The translations under genes and the position numbers were made by a program. Positions 16,113 to 24,819 of a stretch of 28,174 nt of DNA are shown piece by piece. Position 1 is the first letter of the stretch. Each line of letters starts with the position of its first letter. Below the pieces are notes generated by a model. That model saw only the letters and a program-made list of their open reading frames with translations. It was not told the origin of the DNA and did no database searches. Origin of the DNA: a virus; IMG/VR virus record IMGVR_UViG_3300030090_002232, positions 592 to 28,765 of that record; one strand, given 5' to 3'.

Positions 16113-16628
16113 ATGAGTTTAGCTGGTGGATTAACCAAGGTAGTTAGAGGTTTTCAAATGTTCTTTCCGGGCAAGAAGGAAGGACCTAAAAGGGAATACA
16201 AAGATAAATTTCCAAAGAAACTTCCGACCATAGAAGATGTAAAAAAGAAATATGGCACAGTTGTTTGGTGCAAGTTCACAGACTGTGGAAGTAACCAAGA
16301 AGTAAAAAATTTACAAAGAACTACAGGTACTTTATTGAAAAGAACAAATTATACACCTATTGCAGAACAAGAACATATATGGGCTGGGATATGTACTAGA
16401 GGAGAAATAGGTATGAAATACGATGCTATAAAAATGCCTCATGGGGCTAAAATAAAATTCCCAAGTTGTTATACAGCCCACACAGATAAAACAGGATACT
16501 GGGACTTTTCTCAATTCCTAAACTCAGACGGAAGTCCATTAGGTGGTAATATTGATTCTCAACATGCATCTGATGATGGATATGGAATGATGGATAACAA
16601 CAGTATATACGATGATTATAAAGACTAA
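16113..16628 (+). CDS. Hypothetical protein with four cysteines, before terminase
   Basis: 171 residues; GGAGG lies about 8 nt upstream of the ATG. The N-terminus is basic (KVVRGFQMFFPGKKEGPKRE). The core contains VVWCKFTDCG (Cys53, Cys58), ICTRGEIGM (Cys93) and FPSCYTAH (Cys119), a set that could bind metal. The C-terminal ~30 residues are Asp/Asn/Gly-rich and probably disordered. No family recognised. The position between the resolvase and the small terminase suggests DNA processing or packaging. Confidence 0.6.
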   Translation: MSLAGGLTKVVRGFQMFFPGKKEGPKREYKDKFPKKLPTIEDVKKKYGTVVWCKFTDCGSNQEVKNLQRTTGTLLKRTNYTPIAEQEHIWAGICTRGEIGMKYDAIKMPHGAKIKFPSCYTAHTDKTGYWDFSQFLNSDGSPLGGNIDSQHASDDGYGMMDNNSIYDDYKD

Positions 16629-16630
16629 TT

Positions 16631-17131
16631 ATGCCTAAACACATACCAGAAGAAATTAAATTTCAAGCTATGGAACTTTTCTTACAAGGTGATAAATCTG
16701 CCAAACAGATAGCCGAGGAAGTTTCTACAGAAGAACACCCAGTAGCAGCCCCTACTATTTATATGTGGGCAAAAAGAAATAAGTGGGGAGAACAAAAAGC
16801 AGTGGCTATAGCTGACGAACAAACTAAGATAGCTGAAACTCAAGGACAGCGCTTCGCAAGATTACAGTCGGAACAGCTTGACACATACACAGAAATTGCT
16901 AATAAAGCTGGTAGAGAAATAAAAGGGCTAACTTTTGACCGCCCCTTAGATGCCGCTAGAGCTGCAGATATAGGGATAAAAGGACAGAGGGATGTGCTTC
17001 AAGGTATGGTAAACCTTCAGTTTGTTCAAGATATTATGTCCGTGCTAGTAGAAGAGGTTTCAGACACTGATGTTTTACAAAGAATTGGTGCTAAACTAAA
17101 AACTATTGAGCAGCAACACAGGAATCTATAA
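16631..17131 (+). CDS. Terminase small subunit
   Basis: 166 residues. The N-terminal ~55 residues form a DNA-binding helix-turn-helix of the IS3/terminase type: EEIKFQAMELFLQGDKSAKQIAEEV, then PTIYMWAKRNKW. The remainder is helical, suited to oligomerisation into the ring that recognises packaging sites. It lies 2 nt before the large terminase gene, the usual arrangement, and this supports the call. The ATG has no strong ribosome binding site (ACTAATT before it), so translation probably relies on coupling to the previous gene. Confidence 0.75.
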   Translation: MPKHIPEEIKFQAMELFLQGDKSAKQIAEEVSTEEHPVAAPTIYMWAKRNKWGEQKAVAIADEQTKIAETQGQRFARLQSEQLDTYTEIANKAGREIKGLTFDRPLDAARAADIGIKGQRDVLQGMVNLQFVQDIMSVLVEEVSDTDVLQRIGAKLKTIEQQHRNL

Positions 17132-17133
17132 GC

Positions 17134-18804
17134 ATGGCAAAAGATATTATCAGCGTTGAAGACGCGTTTAATTTGCTGTCTGATGGTTTAATAGAGCAAA
17201 AACGCTATGAAGTTGGCAGCTTTAGGGAGTTTATTGAAAATATATGGGCTCTTTCATATGATAACCCAGAGTATTTTAAAGCTTGGCATGTAAGTTTACT
17301 TGCCGAAGATATTGAAGAATGTTTAGAAACAGGGTTGAATTATGTTGGGGTGTTACCCAGAGGGCATTTTAAATCCACTATTCTGGGACACGCATTTAGT
17401 GTTTGGAGATTATTGAAAGCTCCTAGAGATATGTCCATACTTTATTTATCTTATAGTGATGGTATGGCTAAATACCACATCGCAGAAATAAATAAGATAA
17501 TTGCAAGGAATCCTATAATTCCAGAGCTATTGATAAACAGAAATCCAAAAGCAGATTACTCAGCTAGATTTTACAAAAACAATCAACCTATGGAAATAAT
17601 GCATGGTGGTTTGTTTTCTTTCAAACGAGGTATGCACGTGAATGGTGCGCTGATTGCTGATGACGTATTGAGAGACCCAGAGAACCCATTGAACATGGGA
17701 CAAATAACTAAAGTTGAAGACCATTTTATGACAGAAAGTTTGTTCATACCATTGAAAGAAGCACCTGTTATTGTTGTAGGAACACCTATGATGCCCGGCG
17801 ACATTTTATCTAAGTTACAAGAAGATGAAAGATTTAAAGCTAGAGTATTGCCTGCCTTGGACCCAGTGCCGGGCAGAAGGGTATTAGCTCCTGAGATAAT
17901 GAGTGAGGATTATTTATTAGCGCAACAAAAAGCTAGACCAAAATCTTTTGCATCAGAGTTTATGCTAGTGCCCCACTTTGCCACAGAGTCTTATTTTGAC
18001 GCTGAAGATATAGAAAAATGTGAAGTTGATACTTTAAGGTCTGCCCCAGCGACCAAAGAGTTTACTAACTATGAAGTAGCAGACCAGTTTTTCGGTGGGT
18101 ATGATGTGGGGAAGAAAAAACATCCATCTCATTTAGTAATATTTAGAAAGCGTGGGGAAAACATTGAGCAAATCCATTCTTCATTTTTAGACGGCTGGAG
18201 TTACTCAGACCAGATAGAATATCTAAATGAAGTAGCGGATAACTTCCATTTGACTTCAGGTTATATTGACAACACTAGAGGAGAGTTAGAAGACAGGGGA
18301 TTAGACACAAGATGGAGACCCATGAATTTCTCACAAAAAACTAAAAATACCATGGCTTCGGTCTTTGAAAATTTTGTACATTCGGGTATATTAAAACTAA
18401 TCAAAGACGAAAGACAAAAGCAGCAGATTCTGTCTGTGAGCAATGAATTAAAAGCACCGGATACTCCAATGGGACATGGGGATGCTTTTTTCTCAATTGC
18501 AATGGCGTTACAGGCAGCCCATGACACAGCGTATAAGTTTGTAGATTTAGGTAGCGCAGCCGATTGGTTTAATGCTGTAAGCCCGGGGGAAACCCCAGAA
18601 AGTCGAAGTCAGTTAATGGATGAGAACAAAGGTGATTTTAAAGAATCAAAACCTAAACCGAATCCATTACAAATGCAACCATTAAATCCTATTGACAGGG
18701 CAGGCACTGCTCCTAATCCTATGTGTAAGGAGTCTGTGTGCAACTCTAGTTTTTGGGTGCCAGAACGAGGTCTATGCCTTTATTGTGGGTTTAGACAAAA
18801 TTAG
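17134..18804 (+). CDS. Terminase large subunit (ATPase-nuclease packaging motor)
   Basis: 556 residues. ATPase: Walker A LPRGHFKST (74-82, Lys80), Walker B ALIADD (172-177) and coupling motif VVGTPM (214-219). Nuclease: FGGYDVGKKKHPSHLVIF (Asp324), a middle acidic site near YIDNTRGE (Asp379, Glu384) and GHGDAFFSIAMAL (Asp450), the RNase H-fold acids. This enzyme pumps DNA into proheads and cuts concatemers. The last 30 residues are unusual: Cys531-x4-Cys536 and Cys548-x2-Cys551, a probable zinc knuckle joined by a Pro/Gln-rich linker. Terminase large subunits generally lack this. Confidence 0.92.
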   Translation: MAKDIISVEDAFNLLSDGLIEQKRYEVGSFREFIENIWALSYDNPEYFKAWHVSLLAEDIEECLETGLNYVGVLPRGHFKSTILGHAFSVWRLLKAPRDMSILYLSYSDGMAKYHIAEINKIIARNPIIPELLINRNPKADYSARFYKNNQPMEIMHGGLFSFKRGMHVNGALIADDVLRDPENPLNMGQITKVEDHFMTESLFIPLKEAPVIVVGTPMMPGDILSKLQEDERFKARVLPALDPVPGRRVLAPEIMSEDYLLAQQKARPKSFASEFMLVPHFATESYFDAEDIEKCEVDTLRSAPATKEFTNYEVADQFFGGYDVGKKKHPSHLVIFRKRGENIEQIHSSFLDGWSYSDQIEYLNEVADNFHLTSGYIDNTRGELEDRGLDTRWRPMNFSQKTKNTMASVFENFVHSGILKLIKDERQKQQILSVSNELKAPDTPMGHGDAFFSIAMALQAAHDTAYKFVDLGSAADWFNAVSPGETPESRSQLMDENKGDFKESKPKPNPLQMQPLNPIDRAGTAPNPMCKESVCNSSFWVPERGLCLYCGFRQN

Positions 18805-18822
18805 ATAAGGAGAAATAAATAA

Positions 18823-20739
18823 ATGATATTAAAAGATAAATCAAACCCAATTACTGAACAAGCGGAAGTTATATTAAATCATAGGTATTATTTAAAAGAT
18901 AAACAGGGTGATGTCATTGAAGATTCTTCTCAATTATTTCAAAGAGTAGCTGACGCTATATCTAAAGTCGATGTTGACTATGGTAAGTTACCTGTAGATG
19001 CAGAACTTACTTCTAAAGAGTTTTATACTATTATGTCTAATTTAGAGTTTATTCCAAACTCCCCAACTCTTATGAATGCAGGGACTGAGCAAGGGACACT
19101 ATCTGCTTGTTTTGTTTTGCCTTTAGAGGATAGTATGGAAGGAATAATGAAAGCAGCACACGATGCCGCAATGGTTCAAAAATTTGGAGGTGGAACCGGG
19201 TTTGCTTTATCTAAGTTAAGACCAAAAGGAGATAAAATTCAATCTACTCATGGGATTGCCTGTGGGCCTATAGAAGTACTAAAGACACTTTCAAGAGTGT
19301 CATCTATGATAACCCAAGGTGGAAAAAGAGATGGCGCGAATATGGCAGTTATGTCTATATACCACCCAAATATTTTAGAATTTATTGACTGTAAAAAAGT
19401 TGAAGGTGAAATACATAACTTTAATATTTCGGTTGGGGTAGATTCAAACTTTATGAAAGCTGTTGAAAGTGGCAGTGAATATAATTTAATAAACCCTAAA
19501 GATAACACAATAGCTGGGAAACTAGATGCTCGAGAAGTGTTTAGTAAAATAGTATATGGCGCTTGGAGAAATGGTGAACCCGGAATGATATTCCTAGACC
19601 AAGTAAATAAAGATAATCACGTATCAGAAACATATGGAGAAATGATTGCTACAAACCCATGTGGCGAGCAACCACTACTGGGTAATGAGTCTTGCAACCT
19701 AGGTTCTATAAACTTAGCAAAATTTTATCAAAAAGCTGATGAAGGAAGTTCGTTTGGTTGGAACGATAAAATAGACTGGCCTCGATTAGAGAACGTGACA
19801 AGAAAGTCAGTTCATTTCCTAGATAACGTAATAGACGCAAACAAGTATGCTACACCTGAAATAGAGCACATGACTAAATCTACCAGAAAAATAGGTCTAG
19901 GTATAATGGGGTTTGCTGATTTATTAATACAAATGCATATCCCATATAATTCTGAATTAGCTAGAGAAGTAGGAGAAAGAGTTATGTCTAAGGTACGAGA
20001 GTGGGCAGACGACGAATCAAAAGTTTTAGCTAAGAGTAGAGGAGCCTTTCCAGCTTGGAAAGATAGTAATTATAATAAAGAAACAGAAGTCTACAGGAAT
20101 CATTGTAGACTAACAGTTGCTCCAACAGGAACTATATCAATGATAGCCGATACATCTAGTGGGATTGAACCTACATTTGCATTGGCTTGGAAAAAACAAA
20201 ACATATTAGAAGGTAAAACTTTGAATTATGTAAACAAGTATTTTGAAGCAGATGCTATAAAACATGGATTTCATTCAGAAGATTTAATGGACTATTTAGC
20301 AGAAGGCGGTTCATTAGCCACCGTACCCGAGGTACCAGACTGGGCTAAGGCTGTTTATGCTACAGCGCCTGACATTTCTCCTGAAGACCACGTACTGATG
20401 CAATCAGCTTTCCAAAGCTCTTGTGATTCGGGAATCTCTAAAACAATTAACTTTTCAAACTCAGCTACAATTGAAGATGTTGAAGATGCTTATATGTTAG
20501 CGTGGAAAGAAGGGTGTAAGGGAATTACTGTATACAGAGCGGGAAGTCGAGAGAAAGAAGTACTGGTAAAAGGTAATCAAGAAAAAGCCGAACAACCAAC
20601 ACTGGATGGTTTTGAAATAGAGGAAGCTCTTATAAATAAACCAACCCATATAAAATGTTGTAATAATCCTAATGTAGTTTTTGCTGATGGGTGCGAGACA
20701 TGCAAAACCTGTGGGTGGAGCGCCTGTCTAATTGCCTAG
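18823..20739 (+). CDS. nrdJ: Adenosylcobalamin-dependent (class II) ribonucleotide reductase
   Basis: 638 residues. It reduces ribonucleotides to deoxyribonucleotides using adenosylcobalamin, feeding phage DNA synthesis. Class II hallmarks: [18 protein letters not shown] with the first active-site Cys, [33 protein letters not shown] (split here; the radical Cys and conserved Glu lie in NPCGEQ and the segment after it) and [18 protein letters not shown]. The C-terminus carries paired Cys ([13 protein letters not shown]), which relay electrons to the active site. There is no ATP-cone at the N-terminus and no small-subunit gene beside it, both consistent with class II. AAGGAG lies 10 nt before the ATG. 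It stands between terminase and portal. Confidence 0.9.
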   Translation: MILKDKSNPITEQAEVILNHRYYLKDKQGDVIEDSSQLFQRVADAISKVDVDYGKLPVDAELTSKEFYTIMSNLEFIPNSPTLMNAGTEQGTLSACFVLPLEDSMEGIMKAAHDAAMVQKFGGGTGFALSKLRPKGDKIQSTHGIACGPIEVLKTLSRVSSMITQGGKRDGANMAVMSIYHPNILEFIDCKKVEGEIHNFNISVGVDSNFMKAVESGSEYNLINPKDNTIAGKLDAREVFSKIVYGAWRNGEPGMIFLDQVNKDNHVSETYGEMIATNPCGEQPLLGNESCNLGSINLAKFYQKADEGSSFGWNDKIDWPRLENVTRKSVHFLDNVIDANKYATPEIEHMTKSTRKIGLGIMGFADLLIQMHIPYNSELAREVGERVMSKVREWADDESKVLAKSRGAFPAWKDSNYNKETEVYRNHCRLTVAPTGTISMIADTSSGIEPTFALAWKKQNILEGKTLNYVNKYFEADAIKHGFHSEDLMDYLAEGGSLATVPEVPDWAKAVYATAPDISPEDHVLMQSAFQSSCDSGISKTINFSNSATIEDVEDAYMLAWKEGCKGITVYRAGSREKEVLVKGNQEKAEQPTLDGFEIEEALINKPTHIKCCNNPNVVFADGCETCKTCGWSACLIA

Positions 20740-20747
20740 GAGGTAAC

Positions 20748-20969
20748 ATGGACAAAGAACAAAGAACTAACTTCGATAACACATTTTATAATCATCAGGA
20801 GGAAATGAAAGGCATATCTGCGATTTTAGACACTCAAGAAGATTTGAAAGAACAAATTGTATTGTTATCAGAAAAAGTAGATAAACTAACTCTTTTGTTT
20901 ACTGATTTACAAGAGAAATATGTGCATCAAAACAATCAACTTCGCCAAGAATTAACAGGTAGAAGATAA
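20748..20969 (+). CDS. Small coiled-coil protein
   Basis: 73 residues from the ATG at 20748, chosen because AGGAGGT (20738-20744) immediately precedes it and overlaps the end of the reductase gene. Residues about 28-68 show heptad-like Leu/Ile spacing (LKEQIVLLSEKVDKLTLLFTD), so a coiled coil is likely. The protein is hydrophilic, without a signal peptide or catalytic motif. It is the first gene of the head block. A structural or assembly role is a guess from position. Confidence 0.65.
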   Translation: MDKEQRTNFDNTFYNHQEEMKGISAILDTQEDLKEQIVLLSEKVDKLTLLFTDLQEKYVHQNNQLRQELTGRR

Positions 20970-20982
20970 ATATAAAAATTAT

Positions 20983-20990
20983 AGTATAAT
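20983..20990 (+). promoter_or_regulatory. Promoter-like -10 element (AGTATAAT) before the head module
   Basis: TATAAT at 20985-20990 lies in a 51-nt AT-rich gap upstream of the gene at 21021, which has its own AGGAGA ribosome binding site. No convincing -35 box is seen at 16-18 bp. The octamer AGTATAAT recurs at 25388 and 26232. Confidence 0.45.
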
Positions 20991-21020
20991 ATAAAGACAG
21001 AAAAGAATTAGGAGAAGTTT

Positions 21021-21467
21021 ATGGTAATTGGTAATATGTTATCAAATTCAGGACAGCAGTATGTAGCTACTAAAGATGATAAGAATACTTGGAGAATATT
21101 AGACACTTGGCATGCAGAGTTAAAAAATATGAATGCCGATGATGATATTTCTGACGATAATCCAGCTGTAGTAGCTTTATCTGAGGGTCAATTTATTGCC
21201 CTAATAAAGGAAGCTGCAAGTGAAGGAGTATTAGAGAATGTTAATATTACTTCTGATGTCGATACAGCTGAACTAGAATACGAAATAGACACTAAAAATA
21301 GTAAGATAGTAGAGTTAGAAGATAAAATAAAACAACTTACTTCAGAGAAACACGAAGTTGAAATAAAAGCTTCTCATTCTGAAGAGTTTGAACTAAAAGA
21401 AAAAGCTATGGATAACATACTAAAACTAGTATCCATGCAGGATATGACTAAACTAAGTAGGGATTAA
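21021..21467 (+). CDS. Hypothetical head-module protein with coiled coil
   Basis: 148 residues, ATG with AGGAGA 5 nt upstream. The N-terminal half is acidic and mixed (NADDDISDDNPAVV). Residues about 90-120 are a charged coiled coil (IVELEDKIKQLTSEKHEVEIK), followed by another helix. It is placed 2 nt before the portal gene, so it may be a capsid assembly or portal-associated protein. No family recognised. Confidence 0.65.
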   Translation: MVIGNMLSNSGQQYVATKDDKNTWRILDTWHAELKNMNADDDISDDNPAVVALSEGQFIALIKEAASEGVLENVNITSDVDTAELEYEIDTKNSKIVELEDKIKQLTSEKHEVEIKASHSEEFELKEKAMDNILKLVSMQDMTKLSRD

Positions 21468-21469
21468 TA

Positions 21470-23416
21470 ATGAAATTATCCGAATATATGCCTCAAGTGC
21501 CCCAAATGCAACAGCAAATGGCCGACTTGAACAAACAAATAAGTTTGCTTGAAGTTATGAAGTCTACTGGTGACACTGGTGCTGCGCCTACTATAGGACT
21601 TGACCAAATTGTTAATACATGGGTACGTCATCAAATGGCATACAGGCAACAGCTTGTACAAGACTTACAAACTATTGCAATGTCAGTCGAAGAAATCAGA
21701 GGGCCTGTATCTCACATTACAAGTGAGGTCTTTAGAAGAGGAATACAAATCCACCCTACGACTGATAACCCCGACCCGGAAGAAAGAAAAAGACTAAATA
21801 CGTGGTTAGCTGACTGTAACCTATTTGACCAATCTATAGAAGAAGTTCTTAGACAATTTCATCACGATTTAAATACTTTAGATGATGCCTTTATTTATTT
21901 AGCTAGGGAATACAAGGATGAGGGGGATGGTAAAATAACTTCGCGTCTTCGAGAAATAAGAAGACTAAATCCAGCACTAGTAGAATTTGACTTAGACCAA
22001 GCTGGGTTACCTAAAAACGCACACTGGATATGTTTGGTACACAGAGAAGTAGTTTCTGAGGATAAAGGTAAATGTGAAGATGATGGTTGTAAGGCTGAAA
22101 TGGTCCCAGCTATGTACAAATATTACCATAGAAACTCCCACTTATATTTTACAGATGATGAAGTAATTCATTTATCTAAGTTCTCACCATCTGAAACATA
22201 CGGATGGTCACCATTACTTACTATTTTTGAAAAGGCTTTGACGCTAGTAGGTATGGATAAGAACTTATATAGGTATTTTTATGAGAGAAAAATGCCGGCA
22301 AGTATGTTGATGGTAACTACAGATGACCCAGAGTCATTACGTAGAGAACGAGAACACATTGCAGCACAAACTAGGATGGACCCAAACTATATACCTATGG
22401 TAGCTGTATCTGCTAGAAACCAAAGAGGCAGAGTAGATATGGTAAGACTATTCCATACACTAAATGAAATGGATTATTTACCCGTAAGAGATGAGATAAG
22501 AGAACGTGTAGCTGCTATGTGGGGTGTTACACCGGCTTGGCAGGGTGCTCCAGAAGCATTTGGCGGACTATCTACACAAACACAACAACTAGTGGTTATG
22601 AGTCGGGTGGTTGAAGGAGACCAAAGATTATTTCACGAAAAAGTATTTCCTAAATTATTAAAAGCTTTTGGTATAGAAGGATATAAACTTGAATTACCTC
22701 AACCTGAAGAAAAAGCTGATTCTACTAGATTGGCTTTAGCTCAACAGAAAATAGCAATAGCTAATCAGTTTGCACAACTTGGGTTTGACCTTCAATTAAA
22801 AGAACAAGATGTTGATTTATATGATGCTGAGTTTATGATAAGCGGTAAACCTGTACAACTAGCTAGAATGCAGGCAGAACAACAGGCATTGAATTTAGCT
22901 CAAATGCAACAACAAATGGTTCAACAGGAAGAAATGGCTGCTCAACAGGAACAAATGCAAGAAGAGATTCAAAGCGAAGCTAATGAGGGTGAACCTGCTG
23001 AAGGAGAGCCTGTACAAGCTATGGAAAAGGCTTACAAGCCGCCATCACAAAGAAAATTTAAAGGGAGAACTGGTGGTGTAACCCCAGACTGGCATGATAA
23101 ATCCCCAGACGAAGAAAGAGATATTGACGAGTGGGCAGAAGCGCGGTCAAAAAATATATATTTATCTAAAAACTGGGTTGAATCTTTGAATGAAAAAGGT
23201 TTTGTTATGCCTATAATAAAACAAGTCTCTCCTGATATGGATAAAATATGGTTTGTAGATAACAATACAGACTATGTAGCTAATTTATCTGGAAGTAATA
23301 TAGTTCATGTAGAAAAAGCTATGTTCGGAGATGCCACTAGATTTAGTAGAAATAAACAAGAAAATCCAAAAGCAACGGAACCAACAAAAATTGATATAGA
23401 CGATGACCAAACTTAA
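21470..23416 (+). CDS. Portal protein
   Basis: 648 residues. The crown-to-stem region reads DEVIHLSKFSPSETYGWSPL (230-249), where YG-x-SPL is the typical portal motif before the long helices. IPMVAVSAR and RVAAMWGVTPAW (346-357) match the later portal core. A dodecameric ring at one vertex is the known role, forming the DNA channel and docking terminase. Residues 181-212 contain Cys188, Cys202 and Cys207, possibly a small metal site. From about 463 to 500 comes a Gln/Met-rich helix, then an acidic linker (GEPAEGEPVQ), and a separate C-terminal domain of about 110 residues beyond the usual portal end. ATG follows the previous stop by 2 nt; ribosome binding is weak (TAGGGA). Confidence 0.85.
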   Translation: MKLSEYMPQVPQMQQQMADLNKQISLLEVMKSTGDTGAAPTIGLDQIVNTWVRHQMAYRQQLVQDLQTIAMSVEEIRGPVSHITSEVFRRGIQIHPTTDNPDPEERKRLNTWLADCNLFDQSIEEVLRQFHHDLNTLDDAFIYLAREYKDEGDGKITSRLREIRRLNPALVEFDLDQAGLPKNAHWICLVHREVVSEDKGKCEDDGCKAEMVPAMYKYYHRNSHLYFTDDEVIHLSKFSPSETYGWSPLLTIFEKALTLVGMDKNLYRYFYERKMPASMLMVTTDDPESLRREREHIAAQTRMDPNYIPMVAVSARNQRGRVDMVRLFHTLNEMDYLPVRDEIRERVAAMWGVTPAWQGAPEAFGGLSTQTQQLVVMSRVVEGDQRLFHEKVFPKLLKAFGIEGYKLELPQPEEKADSTRLALAQQKIAIANQFAQLGFDLQLKEQDVDLYDAEFMISGKPVQLARMQAEQQALNLAQMQQQMVQQEEMAAQQEQMQEEIQSEANEGEPAEGEPVQAMEKAYKPPSQRKFKGRTGGVTPDWHDKSPDEERDIDEWAEARSKNIYLSKNWVESLNEKGFVMPIIKQVSPDMDKIWFVDNNTDYVANLSGSNIVHVEKAMFGDATRFSRNKQENPKATEPTKIDIDDDQT

Positions 23417-23981
23417 TAAAGGACAAGTAAATGGTAAGAAATTCTCTTATGATGATGATGGTCTAAGAGACGCTATTGCATATGCTACTAAATTAATGCA
23501 AGATAAAAAAGCAGTTGATTTTCAATGGCATGATGAATACGAGAAATCTCTTTCTAAAGAAGGTGGAGATGGTGGCGGTGGTAATGGTAGTGGCTCTTTC
23601 GGTGGAGGCACAGTTGCAGTATCCTCAGACTCTGGCTTTTTTACCCCTACTTATGGGGGCAGTGGTAAGAGAAAGAAACGCAGGAAAAAAACTGGCATAG
23701 ACAAATTATCTGATTTTGTTACAAACAATTCTCCAGAAAGAAAATCAATAGAAAAAAGTGAGATACTTGATTTTGTTGCTTGGGTAGAAAAAGAATATAA
23801 AAATAGAGAGACTGTTTTCCCAAGTGGGGAGACTATAAATCCCCAAATTCCAAGAGTAGATTACAAAAAAAGATGGGGTTCTAGTCAGTACGACTCTTTA
23901 GCTGCAGGAGGCTCAAAAGACAAAGAGGCTCAAGAAGTTCAAGAGTTAGACGAGGAAACCGAAAACATCCCATTCAAGTAG
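23403..23981 (+). CDS. Hypothetical Gly-rich head-module protein
   Basis: 192 residues, overlapping the portal gene by 14 nt. It has three parts: an N-terminal helix (about 1-50), a low-complexity Gly/Ser stretch with a strongly basic patch (GKRKKRRKK, near residue 90), and an acidic, helical C-terminus. It carries one copy of the hydrophobic-x-K-S motif (IEKS) seen in the scaffold and portal. No catalytic motif, signal peptide or membrane helix. The basic patch could contact DNA. Position suggests a minor head protein. Confidence 0.6.
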   Translation: MTKLNKGQVNGKKFSYDDDGLRDAIAYATKLMQDKKAVDFQWHDEYEKSLSKEGGDGGGGNGSGSFGGGTVAVSSDSGFFTPTYGGSGKRKKRRKKTGIDKLSDFVTNNSPERKSIEKSEILDFVAWVEKEYKNRETVFPSGETINPQIPRVDYKKRWGSSQYDSLAAGGSKDKEAQEVQELDEETENIPFK

Positions 23982-23987
23982 GTAAAG

Positions 23988-24296
23988 TTGAAAAATAATT
24001 CATTATATGCTAAACTATGCCCTAAGTGCAGTGGGCACATGTTTTTAAACGAAGATGAAGATTTACAGTGTATAACCTGTGGTAAAAGATTAGTAAGGAG
24101 AGTAGAGTTTGAGTACGATACCCGAGAAGGTAAAATCCGAGATAATAAAAAGAAGGCGCTTAGGGGCGACGTGGACAGCAATCAGCAACTGGTTACTGAA
24201 AGAACACGAAGTGGAAGTTCACCGGATAACAATTCAGCGCTGGTACGACAGAGAATGTTCCGAAGTAGAGGACGAGGCCTTACTTTTAGGAGATAA
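23988..24296 (+). CDS. Zinc-ribbon protein
   Basis: TTG start with TAGGTAAAG just upstream; 102 codons to the stop. The first 40 residues form a clear zinc ribbon: Cys11-x2-Cys14 and Cys28-x2-Cys31 (LCPKCSGHMF ... LQCITCGKRL). From about codon 41 on the frame overlaps the next gene by 188 nt and reads as an Arg/Ser-rich sequence (RTRSGSSPDNNS) that looks like a by-product of the other frame. The useful protein is therefore probably the ribbon with an uninformative tail, or the ribbon once belonged to the downstream HTH-phosphoesterase. Confidence 0.55.
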   Translation: MKNNSLYAKLCPKCSGHMFLNEDEDLQCITCGKRLVRRVEFEYDTREGKIRDNKKKALRGDVDSNQQLVTERTRSGSSPDNNSALVRQRMFRSRGRGLTFRR

Positions 24297-24819
24297 CGTT
24301 TCTGAAAGAGTAAAGCTTGATAAAAAAATAGCCACTCATAAAGGGGAGGCTAATTTCTATAAAAAACTTTACGAAACTTCTTTAAAAGACTCAGCTAAAA
24401 AAGAACTTATTGTTGAAACAATACAAGAGTACACAAAAGCCTTTCCGTCAGTTCCTTTAAGGCAATCTGAAAATACTAAAAATAATCCATTCGGAGAGAA
24501 AAGCCAAACTATGGTTGCTCCTTTATCTGACACTCACATAGGAGAACATGTATTCAAAGACCAAATGGGCGGCTTGAATGAGTATAACTTCGAGATATTT
24601 AATAAACGTATGTATGGTTGGGTGAACGAAATATTAAAGCACGCTTCGTATAGAAGACAAGCGGTGCCTGTAGACGAACTAATTATACCTATGCTAGGTG
24701 ACATGATTAGTGGAGACATACACGAAGAGTTAGCTAGGTCTAATATGGCTAACTGTATGGAACAAATGATTAGAGGAGCTAGTATTATTGGACAAGCTTT
24801 GGTAATCATGGAAGGATGA
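24109..24819 (+). CDS. HTH + metallophosphoesterase, N-terminal part (frame-disrupted)
   Basis: 236 codons, TTG start with AAGGAG (24095-24100) 8 nt upstream. Residues 1-50 form a helix-turn-helix (IKRRRLGATWTAISNWL ... ITIQRWYDR). A helical linker follows to about 110. Residues 135-205 begin a calcineurin-like phosphoesterase: LSDTHIGEH (Asp141, His143) and MLGDMISGDIHEE (Asp198). The frame then ends at 24819, before the GNH(D/E) motif. That motif is present in the DNA as GNHGR at 24801-24815 in the -1 frame, continuous with the next reading frame. So the two reading frames are parts of one ancestral enzyme. See the finding on the disruption. Confidence 0.7.
   Translation: MSTIPEKVKSEIIKRRRLGATWTAISNWLLKEHEVEVHRITIQRWYDRECSEVEDEALLLGDNVSERVKLDKKIATHKGEANFYKKLYETSLKDSAKKELIVETIQEYTKAFPSVPLRQSENTKNNPFGEKSQTMVAPLSDTHIGEHVFKDQMGGLNEYNFEIFNKRMYGWVNEILKHASYRRQAVPVDELIIPMLGDMISGDIHEELARSNMANCMEQMIRGASIIGQALVIMEG

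Noticed and set aside
16597-16630. Independent promoter before the terminase genes
   Set aside because: AT-rich sequence is present but no credible -10/-35 pair, and genes are separated by only 2 nt.
24781-24819. Programmed -1 frameshift with a canonical slippery heptamer in the phosphoesterase
   Set aside because: The codons GGA CAA GCT TTG GTA ATC ATG contain no X XXY YYZ heptamer and I see no obvious downstream pseudoknot; kept only as one possibility in the finding.
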